A DNA stretch of 64,000 nucleotides, from assembly GCA_003868215.1 (NCBI GenBank), contig QWDQ01000010.1, positions 248,001-312,000 on the forward strand. Reading direction: 5' to 3'. Below the pieces are notes generated by a model. That model was not told the origin of the DNA, did no database searches, and saw only the letters and a program-made list of their open reading frames with translations. Made by a program: the position numbers and the translations under genes. Positions 9,622 through 24,190 of this stretch are shown in pieces (position 1 is the first letter of the stretch; every line of letters starts with the position of its first letter). The stretch comes from Pseudophaeomoniella oleicola (lineage: Eukaryota; Ascomycota; Eurotiomycetes; Phaeomoniellales; Phaeomoniellaceae).

Positions 9622-12229
9622 TTAATCAAGTTGTGCATCATCTCTTTCTTCCGCATTTTCGATGGTGGCTTTGGGCTTGGGCTCCTCGTCGTCCGCAGGC
9701 GTACTCCCTATGCTCATGACACCCTCACTCAAACATCGGTTCAGGAGCCTCTCGATCCGCTGCATACTGTGCTCCAGATTGTCTAGGCGATCTGCTGTCT
9801 CATGGAGTATTTCGTTGACTTCTACGACTCCGGCATCCGAGAAGGCAGACGTACCACCGACGAGACCGAAGATCGAGTCTCTGCGGTTCACCAGTCTTTG
9901 ATTTGGATCGGGCGATTCGGGCGATTCAGACAGCTCTCTGGTGTCATGAGTCTCCTCCGCACCGTCTTGTTGCGATCGAGGCTCTTTGGGAGCTTGTTCG
10001 CTTGCATTATTAGCATCACCATCGAAGTAATGTCCGAACGAGATCCGCCGTGGTGGATGGTCGTCAGCGTCGAAGCGAATGGTGTTGTGGTGTTGGTCGT
10101 AAGCTGAGGATCGCTGTCCGTTCCTACGAGATCCGTTCGGCAGTAAGTCGTCAAACCCAGCGTGGCTGAGGTCATCTGTTGCCGCAATTTCATCCAGCGT
10201 TGACTGTGGTGGAGGCGTGTCGAATACAGCGGCAATATCGCTGTGGATACCAAAGCGCGCGATGTCCCAAAAGGCCAGTCTCCGTTGTAACGCTACGGGT
10301 AGTTTCTTCGTCTTTTTTGACGAAGTCCAGAGTGTTCGCCGTTCATATATGGAGATAATCAATAGAATCGGGGCATTGATCAGTCGTACTGCAAAAACAT
10401 TCACCTTATGGAACCATCGTGGAGTGACCAAAACCTTCAAAGGAAGTAGAAACATCAGTGCCAGAATGTTGAAAGGCGGGTAATATGCAAAAATGGCATC
10501 AGATTTGACACCCTCGAATGTAAGCACCGTCCGGCGAAATGCAACCTCCGCCGTAACATTCTTGACAATATTGGAAAAGGTGTTGGACAGCATGGCGATG
10601 ACAATAGTGAGGAAAAGCGTATTGCCAAGGAATGCAAAGGCGACCATCAGTATTGGCCCCAGAAGCCAATGAAGCTCCCCTGAACGCTGAATGCCAGTCC
10701 CATCCAGTCCAAACCACTGCGAAGAAATGAGCGAGGGCAAAACTGCATTCGTGGGAAAAGACACTGACAACAAATATCATCCACTTCCCAATATCAATGA
10801 TGGAGCGAGGATTGTCCTCTTCGAGCCAAGTCATTGAGAGCAGGAAACCGGCAAATGTCCATACTCCCAGCAGCGTGAGTATGAGAAAGTCGGACATCAT
10901 AGCTCGAAGCGATACGAACAGCATGTTTTCAGATAGCAGATTGAATGCTAATCTAGGAATCAGCACTGGGGCAGCCATACTGAGCACGTCGATTGAAAGC
11001 TTCGACATGTCGTCTGAGTGTGTAGCCAGCGCACGTAGGCGAATGACCAAGTATACCGTATAAACGACACAAAAGGTAGCATCGAGGAACGACCATAGGT
11101 TCTGAGTATAGACCTGTCTGCGAGTAAGTGCACCGAGTCGAGTATCGTGGAATCATCGGACAAACCTTCCAGCCGTGTTCCAGAATCGTAGCGAAATTAT
11201 CAAGACACTGCCGGCTTTAGCATATGGTCAACAACTTCCACAGAGGAAACCTACCCATCCCGCTGCGTAGATCATAAAGATGAGCTCCACAGGGCCACAA
11301 GTGACATCCACCGGGCGCCGTTTCACCATTGTCCATACATAAAGAATAAGCAACATCGAAAAATGAACGATTTCGATGATATTTCTAGTTCGAGGAACTG
11401 AAAGTCGATATTGATTTAACAAGGGCCCACGCCGGGGATCATACAAAGATATTGGCCTATGCTTGTAGCGGTCTGGAATGATGTCGACGAAGCTTGAAGG
11501 CGTGTAAGAGAGACGTCCAACGTATATCGCGTCAATTACTTTCTGAACAGACGACGAAGCTAAAAAGCTTTTACTCTCTGAGACGATAGCAATCTCCAAT
11601 GCCGTCAGTTTCCGCTCAAACGGTCCATTCCTTTGCTTGGCCCAGTTCATAGCATGGGAATTCTCTTCAATGACTTCCTCCGGCGCGTTCTGAAAGGGTT
11701 CGAATGGCGCAACTAGAATATTCGCCAACAACAGGAGACCCTTCGGTCCAGGGTTGTGTTCGTTAAAGCGTCTGATAATCTTCTCGGCGATCAGCTCACA
11801 TACCAATGCCCGCGTCAGTCGTACAGTCTGGTGCTGTGCCTGGTAGGACTGTTCGCGGAGGAACTGCATGCGGTTCACTAATAAGCAGTAGATAATTGAA
11901 ACATCCTGGAGCTTGTAGAACTGGTCAACCAGAGGTCTGATGATCTGAATATTGATCCGTGCCGACCTCAACTGCTCAAGGCTGTAGGGATCATCAATAC
12001 TCTGGATTATATCAAGACGAATGCGATGGATCGTTGTATAGACTGGCAGTTGCGTGTGAGGGTTCGGAGGATTTGGGTTATCCGATGTCCAGCAAGCGTG
12101 AGGGGGATATAACCCCATAGTATCGACTTCGTCGGCGTCCTGAAGTAAAGCATCCTCTTCCGGCGCAGCTTCCACACTTCGTGTTTTCCAGCTAAAGCCT
12201 CGTCTCATGCTATGGCGTGTTGGTGGCAT
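9622..12229 (-). CDS. YVC1: Yvc1-type TRP calcium channel
   Basis: Four exons (12229-11255, 11207-11166, 11113-10769, 10716-9622; introns 47, 52, 52 nt) give 818 aa; exon 2 is only 14 codons. Fungal Yvc1/TRPY channels release Ca2+ from the vacuole on membrane stretch or cytosolic Ca2+. Seen in order: a soluble N-terminal helical domain (about 60-290, with KLQDVSIIYCLLVNRMQFL), then several hydrophobic helices from about residue 290 (IIEIVHFSMLLILYVW, VELIFMIYAAGW, the LWSFLDATFCVVYTVYLVIRL helix, SDFLILTLLGVWTFAGFLLS), the pore signature WFGLDGTGIQRS, and the S6 helix LGNTLFLTIVIAMLSNTFSN. The tail is about 250 residues, ending in a coiled-coil-like NEILHETADRLDNLEHSMQR and acidic residues, consistent with Ca2+ sensing. 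The third intron uses a GTCAGT donor. Start at 12229 is chosen as the first ATG; no upstream exon was seen. Confidence 0.9.
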
Positions 12230-12812
12230 GATGAAGCATTCGTATCATGAACATCCCTAGTAGTACATGCTGTATGAGTTTCGACGTAAACAGCCGTTCT
12301 TGGTTATTCTTAGTATATCCGACGATTCAATAAGTAGAATAACAACCCAAGTCCTTAAAATAGCGCCCAGCCTGAAAACAACTTCCTGTACACGAAAAAG
12401 CAAGATGTTAGTAACTAGTTCACCATATGTTGTGAGAAGATGGAGTACTTCAACATCGATGTCGATTCTTGCGGGGCCCAGAACGTGAAAGCTTGAAACT
12501 GGCTAAGTTAAGTGCTGCGGCGCACTCCACTTCGGCCGGGTGCTATTACCTGTCTGGCCTATGAGGTCACCAATCACGCAACAGCTACATCAGACTTTAA
12601 TTCTTTATCAGAACGCGCTTCACTTGGAACAGTCTTGGACAAATAAAGGACATGTACTTGATCTCTATATAATATGGGGTATCTCTGAAGCATATACCGT
12701 CATGGAAGGACAAAACGATCATACGCTCATATGCAAAATAACGTTAGTAGGCCGCGAATTGTTTCGGCAAACATAGGCACTCTCGTCGAGAATATCCACC
12801 AGATATGATTGA
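12230..12812. other. intergenic, no gene seen
   Basis: Upstream of the channel gene. Two short plus-strand frames (12267-12488, 12540-12776) show no family resemblance. Confidence 0.4.
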
Positions 12813-13655
12813 TCACCTTGCCGTGTTCCAAGAAACATGTTCCTCCAGAGGAGACACCGGTGAAGAGATATTCACGGAAGATGCTCCCAAAGACGCAATT
12901 CCGCCGACCCGCCTCAGCGACCTTGGGGGTTTTGAGCAGATTGTAGATGAAGGTGAGGAAGCATGATCAGCTCCTCGTTCTGCTTTGTTGTCGTCACAGC
13001 TGGAACGCACTGGGGATAGTTCTGAGGTTGCTTGTGCTTGTCGACGAGGCGTCGTGGTGTGCTTGGTCGGCTCTCGTCGATGCTCCGCGGGCAGCTCTGG
13101 GACAGGTGGAGCTTCCTCTAGTTCTATTATGGCTGGAAGATCGGGTGACGAGCGCCGGGATTGTGACTTGGGTGTATGTATCGGTGAGGAATAGTGGTCA
13201 TAATCGGCGGGAGAGAAAGGATAGGGCGCGAAAGTGCTGGACGGGAACGGCAAAGCATCTTGAGGTGGAACGCAGCTCCCGAAGCCTTGGCTCAAAGACG
13301 CCTCCATACTAGCAGCTATCGGCAGTGTTACCGTTGAACCTGACGAGAGCAAGGAAGACGTCGACATGGTCCTCCTCTGATCCTTCTTAAGCTTGTTGCG
13401 CTGGTCCGTGGTCAATTGTTGGCTGAAGAGCGGTAGGAACGTGCCGCGCTCGCTGTCAGTTGAATATAGTGATGACGGCTGGACCTGTTGGAGCTTGATC
13501 TCTCGAAACCGCCGCCGCTGTCTATGATGTCGGATGATGTACTTGACTACCACAAAGAGAATAGCACAGCCAACGGAACCACCAAGAATGGCGATCAAGG
13601 AGATTGACGCAGCCGTCCACTTCTGGGGACTTTCAGGGTCTGTTGGCGCCGACAT
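12813..13655 (-). CDS. single-pass membrane protein, function unknown
   Basis: Intronless frame of 280 aa. A short polar N-terminus (about 13 residues) precedes one strong membrane helix (about 16-41, SLIAILGGSVGCAILFVVVK), followed by a basic HHRQRRRFREIK cluster, so by the positive-inside rule the long tail is probably cytosolic. The tail is low complexity, rich in Ser, Pro and Thr, with a Pro-rich EEAPPVPELPAEH patch that could bind SH3 or WW domains. There is no cleavable signal peptide or catalytic motif. Such small anchor-plus-disordered-tail proteins are common and mostly uncharacterised in moulds. The tail looks like a heavily phosphorylated linker; any link to the vacuolar channel gene next door is only positional. 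Confidence 0.65.
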   Translation of the reverse strand: MSAPTDPESPQKWTAASISLIAILGGSVGCAILFVVVKYIIRHHRQRRRFREIKLQQVQPSSLYSTDSERGTFLPLFSQQLTTDQRNKLKKDQRRTMSTSSLLSSGSTVTLPIAASMEASLSQGFGSCVPPQDALPFPSSTFAPYPFSPADYDHYSSPIHTPKSQSRRSSPDLPAIIELEEAPPVPELPAEHRREPTKHTTTPRRQAQATSELSPVRSSCDDNKAERGADHASSPSSTICSKPPRSLRRVGGIASLGASSVNISSPVSPLEEHVSWNTAR

Positions 13656-16073
13656 TCTGCTGGACAGTGGAGTTTAGTGACCTTGTGTTGTATGCGAAAC
13701 CGTCACCGTGTGAGGATGTAGAAGACCGTTTCGAGTCACGGTAGATAGAACGCTGGTCTATGCAATTTCTCCGAGATTGCGAGTCTTGAATGAATGAATG
13801 ACTTAGGAGAGAGATATCTAGAGCAGCGTATCGAGCACGATGAGTGAGAATGGAATAGTAAGATAAAAACCGATAAACCTTGAAAGCATAGGCCGTTTAC
13901 CTAGGTGGTTTTACTTGGTCACATCTCATAGATTGTAGCTGGCTCACATATGCAAGGTGTCCCTTGCAGTATTTGTATGTGCATCTGCCTGCCAAATACA
14001 TTCTCCTAGCTACGAGAAGCAGTAGAGCCAAAGACGGTGCGATGTCACCAAGCGGACCTCACTGCGCCCCCAGCTAAGAATGACAAGGCACTTTTCGAAA
14101 CGTCCAATCAAGTCGGTCGTAAATCTTAGCTCTTGGTGCAGGAGACCAGGCGCAGAGATTAGGTACCGCGCCTATCGAGATTTGAGCCTCATCGCCATCA
14201 TTATACTAAGCGGGACGGCAGTGCTAGGTTTGGAAAATCTCCCGTCCAATCCATTTTTAGGCCACCAGTTAAACTCCTCCAGTTGTTGGAATTGGCGTAT
14301 CGTAGATTATGTTGGAAGTCAGACAGGCTAGCGTAGGAAGATGGCAAGATCTTGGCTGTGCAGTAAATGGTAAGATGACAGGAAGCTCAAGCGCGTAGGG
14401 TAGAAGTGGAAGTGTGTAGATGGATGAGGCTGTGTGTGTTGACATTTTGGACAAGCTTCTGATTGGAGGTTGGGCCGCATCGCATGGGGGTGGGGAGCCC
14501 TTTACTACTACGTACATTACTACGTAGTAGTACTCGACTCAGAAGCTTATCTTTAGTGACAGGAATTCTAATTAGGCCAGATTTAGAAAATACAAACATA
14601 TCCGGCCACTTAGATACGATATCTCTTCTATCAGACGTCGGCTTTTCCTATCGTACCTCTCGACTTTGTATGACATGAGACAAAGTCAAATCAAGTCGAT
14701 AGATACACGCATTCTGCATGGTATCCGATATCTCGCTCCACACTCGGAGGACGAATGTCAAACTAGTCGTACAAGATTATTCAGCCCTAGCATATCATCC
14801 CCGTACTACGAGAGAAAGACAATAACGACGTGCAAGGTTGACGCAATATGTCATCATCCGTTCCAATCTCTTTGCAGAAGGCCTGGGTAGCCCTGGCTGC
14901 TTCAGCTCAGCATTGTAATATCTACTGCCGGCAGACCTTGGTATTGGTTGCCACCGATCAAGGAAATAGGTTGGGTTAGGACTTGGCTCGCTGTCGTAGT
15001 AGATGAAGATTCGACTGGTCATTATTGCTATTCCAAGCCCATTGATTTGAGCCTACTTCCGTCATAGATACCTATCTGATGGAGGGGAAAACGGCCTGCT
15101 ATGTAATGGAAGCTCGGACTCCCGGTTGACTACATAATGAACAGTGCTCTATGTAGTCCCTTCGTTCAATCCACTGGGAACTTCGCTGCGTTGATGGGAG
15201 GATTTTCAAAAATACGCATATAAAGGAAACATGAAATATAAAGATAGTGACGATGCATTAACGACGGAACCAGGGGAGACTGTTGCGAAAGGCTTCCTTG
15301 CTAATATGGGATGATTGACAATTATACCAGTAGTCCGGATTGATGGATATATCGGCCGATTTGCAAACTGAATTGGTGTTGTTACTGTATATAATCAACC
15401 AAGTTCCAGTTCCTTCAACAAGGTGGTTATCCGGCATTAGACGACCCGCTCAGATCGAATTGTCCGGTCTTCGATAGCTGCCTTCCTTTTTTGCCTATTT
15501 AAGCAACACAGTCAAGGACAGGCTTCGCGTTCGAATCGCACGTGTGGTATATTCTTTTTAATGGAATTGATACACTAAAGCCCTTTTACCTTCTTGTCAG
15601 ACAGAGAATTAGGCCATGGTATATCCCTCATAGCTTGAAGATCCGGTTTCGATGAACCCATAACTTTGACTGAGCGTACAGCAGTGTCTACCCGAGCACA
15701 TGCACTTCGCTAGAATGTACTTGAGGCTCGACCAGGCCCATAGTAGTAGGCAGGCTACAGTGTACCTTTAATTCCACCTCTATGCGCAGTTCTGCACAGA
15801 TATGAGTTCCCCTCGTGCATAGAATGTCGTTCTGTGAACAGGCAAAGAGGAACTGAAGTTGTCTCGCCGTTAGTGCCAAGACCAAGCTTATGTCAGCCAG
15901 CACCTTCGAAGCTCTTCATCTGCCTCCCTCTCCTGAAAAGCTGAACCGAATACACCTGTCAGGTTCTACACATGAAGGGCCAGCAGCGAGCCTTCCTTTC
16001 CTTTAGACAGCCATCGTCTAGGCAGCTTCCCAATGGATCCTCCTTATCGACTAGATATCCTCTATGGTTCAAA
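13656..16073. other. 2.4-kb gene-poor stretch with a TACTACGTAGTA palindrome
   Basis: The longest stretch without a clear gene. TACTACGTAGTA lies at 14518-14529 next to a related TACTACGTAC at 14503-14515. A 75-codon minus-strand frame (14795-15022) has protein-like composition (see findings). A T-loop-like GTTCGAATC near 15530 was examined and rejected as tRNA. Nothing else recognised. Confidence 0.4.
14518..14529. repeat. TACTACGTAGTA palindrome, copy 2
   Basis: Exact copy in the 2.4-kb gene-poor stretch, next to a related TACTACGTAC. Confidence 0.8.
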
Positions 16074-17375
16074 ATGAATTTCTCTTCAGACTCTGCAGTA
16101 TGCCTCGATCACGTGCCTTTTCGGTTTGAGGAATCAACTGACGAGAGCCCGAATATATAGAAAAGGGCTGCACACCATGACACTCATGCTCTCCCCCCTA
16201 TCTTTATACAGGAGGCCCATTGGCATTACCAAAGAGTAAAAAGACCTGATCTGGAAAATGATCTACAGGTCGTTGATCTTCGGCGTGGTCTCAGTGAGGA
16301 GCAAGTGAAAGTACTTAAACCTGTCAGAATCATAGCAGCGTCAACGATCGAAGCGGCATGTATAGCATACAGGAACGCTGCAACCGGGTTTGATGACGAC
16401 ATGACGCCACTCCAAACACCCATAGCAGACGTCGCAGTCTATGAACATCAGGAGTTTCCAGGCAAGCTAATCCGTCAATGGAGGACCTGAGGTTTATCTG
16501 TCTGTTAATATCTATCGGCAGGTCTCCAGATAATCCCGGGTCTGCTGCCTCCGGAGACGCAAATACTCTTTACGTCTCAACTAATGCACAGAGATCTATC
16601 CGATGCCCAACATAAAATAAATATTCAAGCAGATTACCACATCCCTTACCCACCACCACGGCGGCGACACCCTGAAGACTCGGAATCTGACCCCACGGCC
16701 AGTACGGACCTCTTGTCCAGTCCACGTACAGATTTCCAATCCTTCTTCACCTATCCTCAATCATCCACTGCCACAGACCTTTTGCCTAAGGACTCCACTA
16801 CCCACAAACCCCTGAACACCGCACAATTCTTGTCCGCCAAACTCCGCTGGCTAACGCTTGGCACTCAGTATGACTGGCCCACCCGGTCATACCCACGGGA
16901 GAACCGCACTCCATTTCCCGATGACCTCGCTCGCTTGGTCACCGGCCTATTTCCTCACATCCACCCGGAATCCGGTGTCGTCCTCCTCTACTCGCCGAAA
17001 GACTTTATGCCCGTCCACCGCGACGTAAGTGAACAATGTGAACGCGCGCTTGCATCTTTCAGCCTCGGCTGCGATGGGATCTTCGTCCTGGCTCACGGCG
17101 AGGATGACGGCGGCAACGACCCGCAGACTCGACCGCGCACCATCGCAATCAGAGTCCGCAGCGGAGATTGTATCCACCTTGACGATGAGGCGAGGTGGGC
17201 TTGGCATGCAATGGCGAGAACCATTCCGGGGACATGTCCGCCGTTCCTGAGAGATTGGCCGGCTGTGGACGGAACGCCAGGGGTGACGGACAAAGAGAGA
17301 AGAGCATACGCCAAGTGGAAAGGATATATGGCCGGGAAAAGGTTGAATATCAGCTGTCGACAGGTGTGGGATTGA
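16074..17375 (+). CDS. ALKBH1-like 2-oxoglutarate/Fe(II) dioxygenase
   Basis: Coding exons are secure from 16212: 16212-16461 and 16522-17375; the start is uncertain, the best first exon being 16074-16097 (MNFSSDSA, GTATGC donor). AlkB-family enzymes oxidatively remove methyl groups from nucleic acid; the ALKBH1 branch acts on tRNA, DNA or mitochondrial RNA. The sequence shows LRWLTLGTQYDWPTRSYP, the Fe(II) ligands HRD (17016-17024) and a distal His in WAWHAMAR (17205), and the 2-oxoglutarate Arg in RVRSGDCIHL. CPPFLRDWP follows as in fungal homologues. The second intron (16462-16521) begins GCAAGC, a GC-AG intron; phase and homology (VYEHQEFPG then LQIIPGLLPPE) require this donor. An N-terminal VVDLRRGLSEEQVKVLKP segment matches the fungal ALKBH1 leader, so the product is near full length. 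Confidence 0.85.
16462..16521 (+). other. GC-AG intron in the ALKBH1-like gene
   Basis: The 5' splice site reads TTTCCAG/GCAAGC and the 3' site TATCGGCAG/GTCTCC. No GT donor nearby keeps the frame. The strong AG/GCAAG match is typical of GC-AG introns, which are a small minority of fungal introns. Confidence 0.75.
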
Positions 17376-17940
17376 GCATCGGCGGATGGAAGCTTCCCAA
17401 TTTCATTCACGACTACTCCCTCAGGACCATCACGGAAAGGAAGGATATTGTGCACGCAACTGATACCCAAGCGTTACTGCACTTGCAATTTTTGGAGATA
17501 ACCCTTTTGCATTAAAACAGGACTTTTCTTGATTGGACTCTCTTTCCCAAAGTCGGGGTTACCCATACACGAGCTATACAAGGAGATCCGTGACGCTCCA
17601 GGGAATCATCAAATCGATGTAAAAATATATCCAACAGTCTTATTCTGAGACTACTCTCTTTTTTTGTTCGGGGTAACAGATGTCCTGTCGTAACGCCATC
17701 GATTGGTGTCGAGTGCTCGCTTCATGCAATAGGTAAATCTTTCTCTTCTCCTTTCCCGTCAACCCAACTGCCGCTGCTTTTCTGTGGCTTTCTCTTCGGG
17801 TTCATCCAGCTACTTGAAAGTCTGGGTACTGATGCCCCGCTTCAAGGTCAACCGAAACGCATGGGTCGTGTAATAGAGATCCCTTGGAAAGCTCAGAGGT
17901 ATCCCTGTTGATGCAGTGGACTTTATACCCGAATAACAGT
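17376..17940. other. convergent 3' region, no gene seen
   Basis: Between the 3' ends of the dioxygenase (+) and the SURF4 gene (-). No coding potential recognised. Confidence 0.4.
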
Positions 17941-19093
17941 CTAGTAGACTTTCTTCTTCTCGTCCACGCTTATCTGACCAGGTCCCATGTTAACGAGCAA
18001 GAGAAGGCCACCACTATGTTCATGTTAGTACTTCCATACTGGACCAGATGGAGGCCGTAGAATTATTCTTACACAATCGAGAGTATCTGGAAGAAGTCGT
18101 ACTTGGCGAAGTCCTTGTGTGGGTGGTGTGGGTGGAGCTGTGAGAGTAATTAGTGCCCTGTCTTTCATACGAGGATAAGTCGGCCAGATTCGCTTACCGT
18201 CCAAAAGTTGTTCACCAGAACGTTGAAAATGCTGAGTAACACGACTAGCATGACGGCACTCAACTTCGCCTTGAATCCTACGACTACCATCACACAAGCG
18301 ACGAAACCAAGGAGACTGACAATCACTCTCCAGATGCTCCACTCCCCTGAAAAGATGAATCCAACAAACAGAAAGATGAGCAACACCCTGCCACCCAGCT
18401 GGAAGTACATCTTGCGATCTTTCTCATCCATTTGTGGTAGACCTGCCGGGGCGAATCTCTTTCTGACCCAGCCGTCTGAAAGCACCATAAGTAAACCACC
18501 GACAACAGAAAGATTGCGAAGGAAGAAATTGAGGTCGAAAATGAGACCGTAGCCGAGCGCTTGGACCACTACTACTGTGAGGAGACCGCCGACGGCATAT
18601 TCGCTATACTTCCGAGCAATGACCAAGGTCGAGCAGGTAGTCATCATAACAATGTTGTATAGGAGGAACATATGCGTAATTCCACGGGGAACTGTCAAAA
18701 GCGCAGTACATTAGTGCCTGCCTATTGACCCAAATGATCGAAAAGCTGCGTACTGTGTCTGAAGTCCTTCAAATATAGAAGCTGATCACTCCACTGAGTC
18801 ATGATTCGAAGCGAGTCTTCGAGAAAGGTTACGACGATGAGGAAACGCCCAATTGCTGGCAAGTATCTGGGTTGTGCACGTTAGTACGTCTGATCTCGAC
18901 GATGTCGGAATTAAGAGTGCTCGCACGGTCTGATTGGTTCTCCCACGGTGTTCAGCCAGTCTTCAATCTTGCTGGTCTGTTCCCGGATAGCATCCAGCGG
19001 GCTTGGATCATTTGTAGCGTCCGATCTTCCAGCCCCGCCAAATGGACTCGAATGGCCCAGATTATAACCAGCAGTTCCACGTATCTGTGCCAT
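17941..19093 (-). CDS. ERV29: SURF4/Erv29 family ER cargo receptor
   Basis: Five exons (19093-18927, 18866-18754, 18691-18198, 18137-18073, 18013-17941) give 303 aa, the normal length. Erv29/SURF4 packs soluble secretory cargo into COPII vesicles and cycles between ER and Golgi. The family signature is clear: KIEDWLNTVGEPIRPYLPAIGRF at the exon 1-2 join, TFLEDSLRIMTQWSDQLLYL, several membrane helices between about 95 and 265, and NNFWTLHPHHPHKDFAKYDF, then GGLLLLVNMGPGQIS near the end. The C-terminus is DEKKKVY: lysines at -4 and -3 form a KKxx COPI retrieval signal. Exon 1 ends at a GTGCGA donor, chosen because it alone keeps RPYLPAIG in frame. The N-terminal 30 residues are Gly/Ser-rich and variable. 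Confidence 0.96.
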
Positions 19094-20200
19094 GGTCGAT
19101 CAGAACGCCCAATGGCTGTCTCCGAGAATGCGGCGCAACGACACAAGAGAGGTGAGGATGCAGAAGTTGGCGATGGAGGGGGATCTCCCTCAAGGTCTTC
19201 GGTCCCCTAACAAAATATTCAGCGATATCGTCTGCAAGAGCAGAAGAAGCCAAAAAAGAGATACTTCTTGGGGAATCCCTAGAAATGCAAATGGTAAGCG
19301 AAGGGTATGAGGATGTAGCATGCTTTGGAGTAAAGTACAGGCCACCTAAACTTCTCCAACCCTGACGTTGTTTCACCTAAGAGCTTCGTTCTAGACCAAT
19401 AAGAGGCGCGGATAATTAACAAGGGATTGTGGAGGAATGTCTGGATAAATAATGTCGCCCGAACACCGCGAACGTTCTACGCTCGCTCCCTTTCTTTGTC
19501 CAGTAAGAGGATGAAAGTGCCCGGGGATTTGTATTGACGTCGCTATCCGTCCTCGCTGTGCCGGTCTCTTGAGTAATTGAAGCGAGCGCTCCGTTATGCC
19601 ACGGGCCAGATATGGAGAAACCCAAATCTGGCCTGGCTATGTCGCGCAGGCCTGCGTCAATTACATTCTATCTCAGTTCCATGCTGATCTCGAACGACTC
19701 CAATGGAAATTCCTTAATCACAATGCCTGGAGTTCAATTCCCATAACCTCTATCGTTTAGAACGTGTCATTGACCACTGCGCTTTCTGTGGGCCTGCTCA
19801 ATTGTCCCGATGGGTATCCAAGTGTCTTGAGCCTTCTGGCACATAAGTTCAATTGTGATGCTATCACAACCTACCGGCAAGATCACTCCTTGGAAGGTGC
19901 ATATTATGTGTGAGTTGGAGGAAACAATGCGCCGTTAGATTCAATACTGTAGCTACTTCAGCTAGTAGATAGTATGATAGAGAGGTACGAAGACAGGAGC
20001 CGCACATCAAGTACACATTTCCTTAACAACTCCAAAAGCGAAAGAGATGCATTCAATATATATTTGCAAAAGGGAAGAAAACATTGAACCTGCCGTCAGT
20101 GTCAGCTCATACATGCTCGCTTGCCTTGTTTTTCGTAGCAACATAACTCCCCCTTCATCTCCGTCTCCTCGAGTTTTCCAGATTTACCAAGCACCACCGT
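19094..20200. other. intergenic, no gene seen
   Basis: Promoter side of the SURF4 gene and 3' flank of the HECT ligase gene. Short frames here do not resemble proteins; no repeat structure noticed. Confidence 0.4.
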
Positions 20201-22867
<2,667 letters not shown>

Positions 22868-24190
22868 TATCGCAGCGTCGTGGCCGCTTCAAGGCCCCTC
22901 TCGGAAGTGACGTCGACCAACCCAAAAAATGATACAGACGTTATAACAACGAATAGACAAAGGTAAGATCGCCCAATCGAAGCACGTGAGGCTTCTTTGA
23001 AAGAAGAAAAGAGACGTTGGAGGCTATAGAGACGGGAGGATGGAGTTGAGGTGTAGTTCGGGGGAGGGTCTTGTCTGGCAATGCACGTTTTGGTATGGTC
23101 GGATTAATCTTTCTTCTGCTTAGCGACTATCGTAGTTGAAGGTGGCTATGGCAAACATACTACGAGTAAAGGGTGAAACCCCACCACCAATGAAATAATA
23201 AGCAAAGCGGTTCGACCGACCCTTGGAGAATCCCGAAACACGAAGTTTTCTGGAAAATACTTGTCATAACACAACGTACATGACACATTCTCGTAAAATT
23301 GCAGTAGGATTACATACGGTATTGAAAGGCTGACATGAGAATATTACCAATGTCCATGGAAGCAGGTAAGGTGGATACAGCATCATACAGGACTTGATCT
23401 CACCTTATTCAGCAATAGTACCTAGATGTACATACCTTACCTTAGTATTTCCAATGCTTGGATAATGTATCTGCACGCCTTCAGCCTTGAACATAGCCAT
23501 TGCCTATCTAAAGTACTTCTGCTGCTTAGCCTTTCCAAGTATTGGCTGCTTGTATGACCTCTACATCGCACCCTTGTTGCTACACCGAGCTCTTCTAGAT
23601 CGCTTTGGTCCATCCCCGAAAAGCCTGATGCAGCAGCCATTCGGAAAGGGTGGCCACCTGTGCTTTCGCCCCGCATTATGATACCGTAAGGTGGTCTGAA
23701 GACCTGTCTCACAGCTCTACAGTGCAGCTTCAGCATATCCAAACAGAAGATCAAGCAGAATGACATCGCATCTGTCGCCCTCGAGGAATGCGTAAATTGT
23801 CTCCCTGGGACGTCTTCTCTAAAAAATGAATAAAAATCAATTATAGCGTGGCTTCTCGAGCCAGGAGGTGTAGCAATCACGTTTCAAAGCAATAACATAA
23901 TGTTCCATCGCAGAAGCCCAGCCAGGACAGGACAGCCTTGAGTCCAGCAAATCCCAAAGCCAAACCAATGAAGCAGACACAGCTTTTGATATCCTTTCTT
24001 TTCCAACCGTCATCCATCCCGAGTTGTCAATGGTCCCTGATGGCTATTGGTACAGCCTGCCCGAACTCCAAACGCTCGCCTTCTTTTAGTGACTGCGAGC
24101 CACAAACGTATCGTCCGATAAGCGCTCCCCGTCGTGATCACAACTGCCTTGCGTTTGTTGTGCCTCCTCGAAGCTCATCGACCCAAATTC
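22868..24190. other. 1.3-kb intergenic, no gene seen
   Basis: Promoter of the HECT ligase and 3' flank of the Pab2-like gene. A 147-codon minus frame (23437-23880) resembles nothing known. A TACATACCTTACCTTAG run near 23430 is the sort of AGGTA-rich element common between mould genes. Confidence 0.4.

Noticed and set aside
15500-15560. tRNA-like T-loop GTTCGAATC near 15530
   Set aside because: The stem pairs only about three bases and no A-box or acceptor stem is found at the right spacing.
23437-23880. 147-codon minus frame upstream of the HECT ligase gene
   Set aside because: No similarity to known proteins, probably chance.
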